Notes under the pieces: model-generated
The model's input: only the letters and a program-made list of their open reading frames with translations
Told to the model about the DNA's origin: nothing
The model's database searches: none
Shown: positions 6,350-6,776 of the stretch, piece after piece
Layout of the letters: each line of letters starts with the position of its first letter
Numbering within the stretch: position 1 is the stretch's first letter
From: an uncultured Eubacteriales bacterium
Lineage (GTDB): Bacteria > Bacillota > Clostridia > Oscillospirales > Oscillospiraceae
Length of the DNA: 6,776 bases
Direction: 5' to 3'
Assembly: GCA_900552725.1 (NCBI GenBank)
Contig: USAT01000099.1
Location: forward strand, 1-6,776
Position numbers and translations under genes: made by a program

Positions 6350-6589
6350 CTAAAACTCCCGCAGCACCAGGTCGGTGCGGCCCTGATCCAGCGCGATCAC
6401 CCGCAGCACACGCCCGGAATACTCCCGCCGCACCATGTCCCGCAGGACGGTGCCGCTGTTGTAGCCGTGGACGATCCGCAGGCGGTAGGTGCCGGATTTG
6501 GCCCGCCGCAGCGCCGCGTCGATGGTGATCTTCGCCTGGTATTCGTTTTTCCCGTGCAGGTCAATTTCGATAATGCCGCCCGCTGCCAT
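6350..6589 (-). CDS. Free-standing Smr-domain protein
   Basis: 79 residues that are almost entirely one Smr domain. IIEIDLHGKNEYQAKITIDAALRRA (6-30) carries the DLHG motif (10-13) and the usual hydrophobic/alanine helix. YRLRIVHGYNSGTVLRDMVRREY (35-57) carries the HGxxSG variant of the glycine-rich loop followed by LR. The C-terminus (RTDLVLREF) ends in the expected final strand. Smr domains are found at the C-terminus of MutS2 and as small separate proteins; several have endonuclease activity on DNA or RNA. For this short version no activity can be assumed. AAGGAGG is 7 bases before the ATG, and a sigma-A promoter lies just upstream. It is the first gene of a two-gene operon with the C-N hydrolase; the functional reason for the pairing is not evident. 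Confidence 0.88.
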   Translation of the reverse strand: MAAGGIIEIDLHGKNEYQAKITIDAALRRAKSGTYRLRIVHGYNSGTVLRDMVRREYSGRVLRVIALDQGRTDLVLREF

Positions 6590-6617
6590 ATGGTGCCCTC
6601 CTTATGCGCTTTTCTTC

Positions 6618-6646
6618 ATGATACCGTAAAAGGTTTGAGTTTGCAA
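6618..6646 (-). promoter_or_regulatory. Sigma-A promoter of the Smr / C-N hydrolase operon
   Basis: On the minus strand TTGCAA (6646-6641), exactly 17 bases, TATCAT (6623-6618). The transcript should start near 6611, giving a leader of about 22 bases before the ATG at 6589 that contains AAGGAGG. It overlaps an oppositely directed promoter. Confidence 0.75.
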
Positions 6647-6663
6647 GGTGAAGGTGGTATAAT
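6635..6663 (+). promoter_or_regulatory. Divergent plus-strand promoter reading out of the window
   Basis: On the plus strand TTGAGT (6635-6640), 17 bases, perfect TATAAT (6658-6663). The start site would be near 6670. Its -35 region shares 6635-6646 with the -35 region of the minus-strand promoter, so the two polymerases could not bind together. It is the only plus-strand promoter that I would trust here, and the first thing it transcribes is the hairpin block at 6681-6768. Confidence 0.55.
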
Positions 6664-6680
6664 GATACATAAGATGATTT

Positions 6681-6768
6681 CGCTCTCCGGAGCGACCTGC
6701 TTTTGCCAAATCACGCTGTGTAAGCACAGCGGATGCTACGGCAGCATAGCTGCCGAGATCGGATGCTA
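6681..6768 (+). other. Three-hairpin structured block with a direct repeat (candidate leader RNA, small RNA or dispersed repeat)
   Basis: Three short perfect stems follow in tandem: CGCTC/GAGCG (6681-6685, 6690-6694) closing a TCCG loop of the very stable UNCG class; CGCTGTG/CACAGCG (6714-6720, 6725-6731) with loop TAAG; CGGCAGC/GCTGCCG (6739-6745, 6749-6755) with loop ATA. The 9-mer CGGATGCTA occurs at 6730-6738 and again at 6760-6768, flanking the third stem. None of the stems has a terminator-like T-run. Transcribed from the plus-strand promoter it would be the first 100 bases of an RNA; it may belong to a gene or RNA beyond the right edge. I do not recognise the family. It could equally be a copy of a repeated palindromic element. 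Confidence 0.45.
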
Positions 6769-6776
6769 AAAATATG

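Noticed and set aside
5279..6769. A 496-codon plus-strand frame spanning the hydrolase and Smr genes
   Set aside because: It is antisense to the antiporter start, both genes of the operon and their promoters. Only its last 35 codons, in the hairpin block, are discussed separately as a short peptide.
6602..6775. A minus-strand frame open from the right edge for 57 codons, ending just before the Smr ribosome binding site
   Set aside because: It runs through the hairpin block and across both promoters, its 3' part encodes only promoter sequence, and no motif is recognised. It could still be the tail of a gene to the right, so the flanking sequence should decide; the palindromes alone tend to leave both strands open.

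Overview
The window comes from a G+C-rich member of the Firmicutes. The best guess is Clostridia of the gut Oscillospiraceae/Ruminococcaceae type. The reasons are strong AAGGAGG-type ribosome binding sites, sigma-A-like promoters, intrinsic terminators, a small ECF sigma / membrane anti-sigma pair, an Nit2-like amidase, and an aminotransferase of the group Ic aspartate aminotransferase type. The genus cannot be fixed from the sequence alone. Every convincing gene lies on the minus strand, so biological order runs from right to left. The long plus-strand reading frames are antisense shadows of these genes.

From right to left: the right edge (about 6658-6776) holds a plus-strand promoter and a compact block of three short hairpins plus a 9-base direct repeat, which no gene explains. 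A minus-strand promoter overlaps the plus-strand one and drives a two-gene unit: a free-standing Smr-domain protein (6350-6589) and a carbon-nitrogen hydrolase close to Nit2/omega-amidase (5525-6340). An NhaC-family Na+/H+ antiporter follows (3910-5349). It has a strong promoter, a dyad over the -35 box, a folded 5' leader and its own terminator. Next comes a PLP-dependent aminotransferase (2477-3751), again with promoter and terminator. Then comes a secreted lipoprotein with an intact transglutaminase Cys-His-Asp triad (1403-2410), ended by a long perfect terminator. The left end is an ECF sigma factor (689-1255) that overlaps by 23 bases the gene for a single-pass membrane protein, probably its anti-sigma factor, which runs off the left edge.

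The genes look like four or five separate transcription units of ordinary chromosomal housekeeping and envelope functions, not one pathway. The possible functional links are the sigma/anti-sigma pair (overlapping, translationally coupled) and, more loosely, the aminotransferase and the omega-amidase-like hydrolase. In other organisms such enzymes act in sequence on glutamine or asparagine and their 2-oxo-acid amides. I see no CRISPR array, insertion sequence, tRNA or rRNA. The least explained stretch is the structured block at the right edge.
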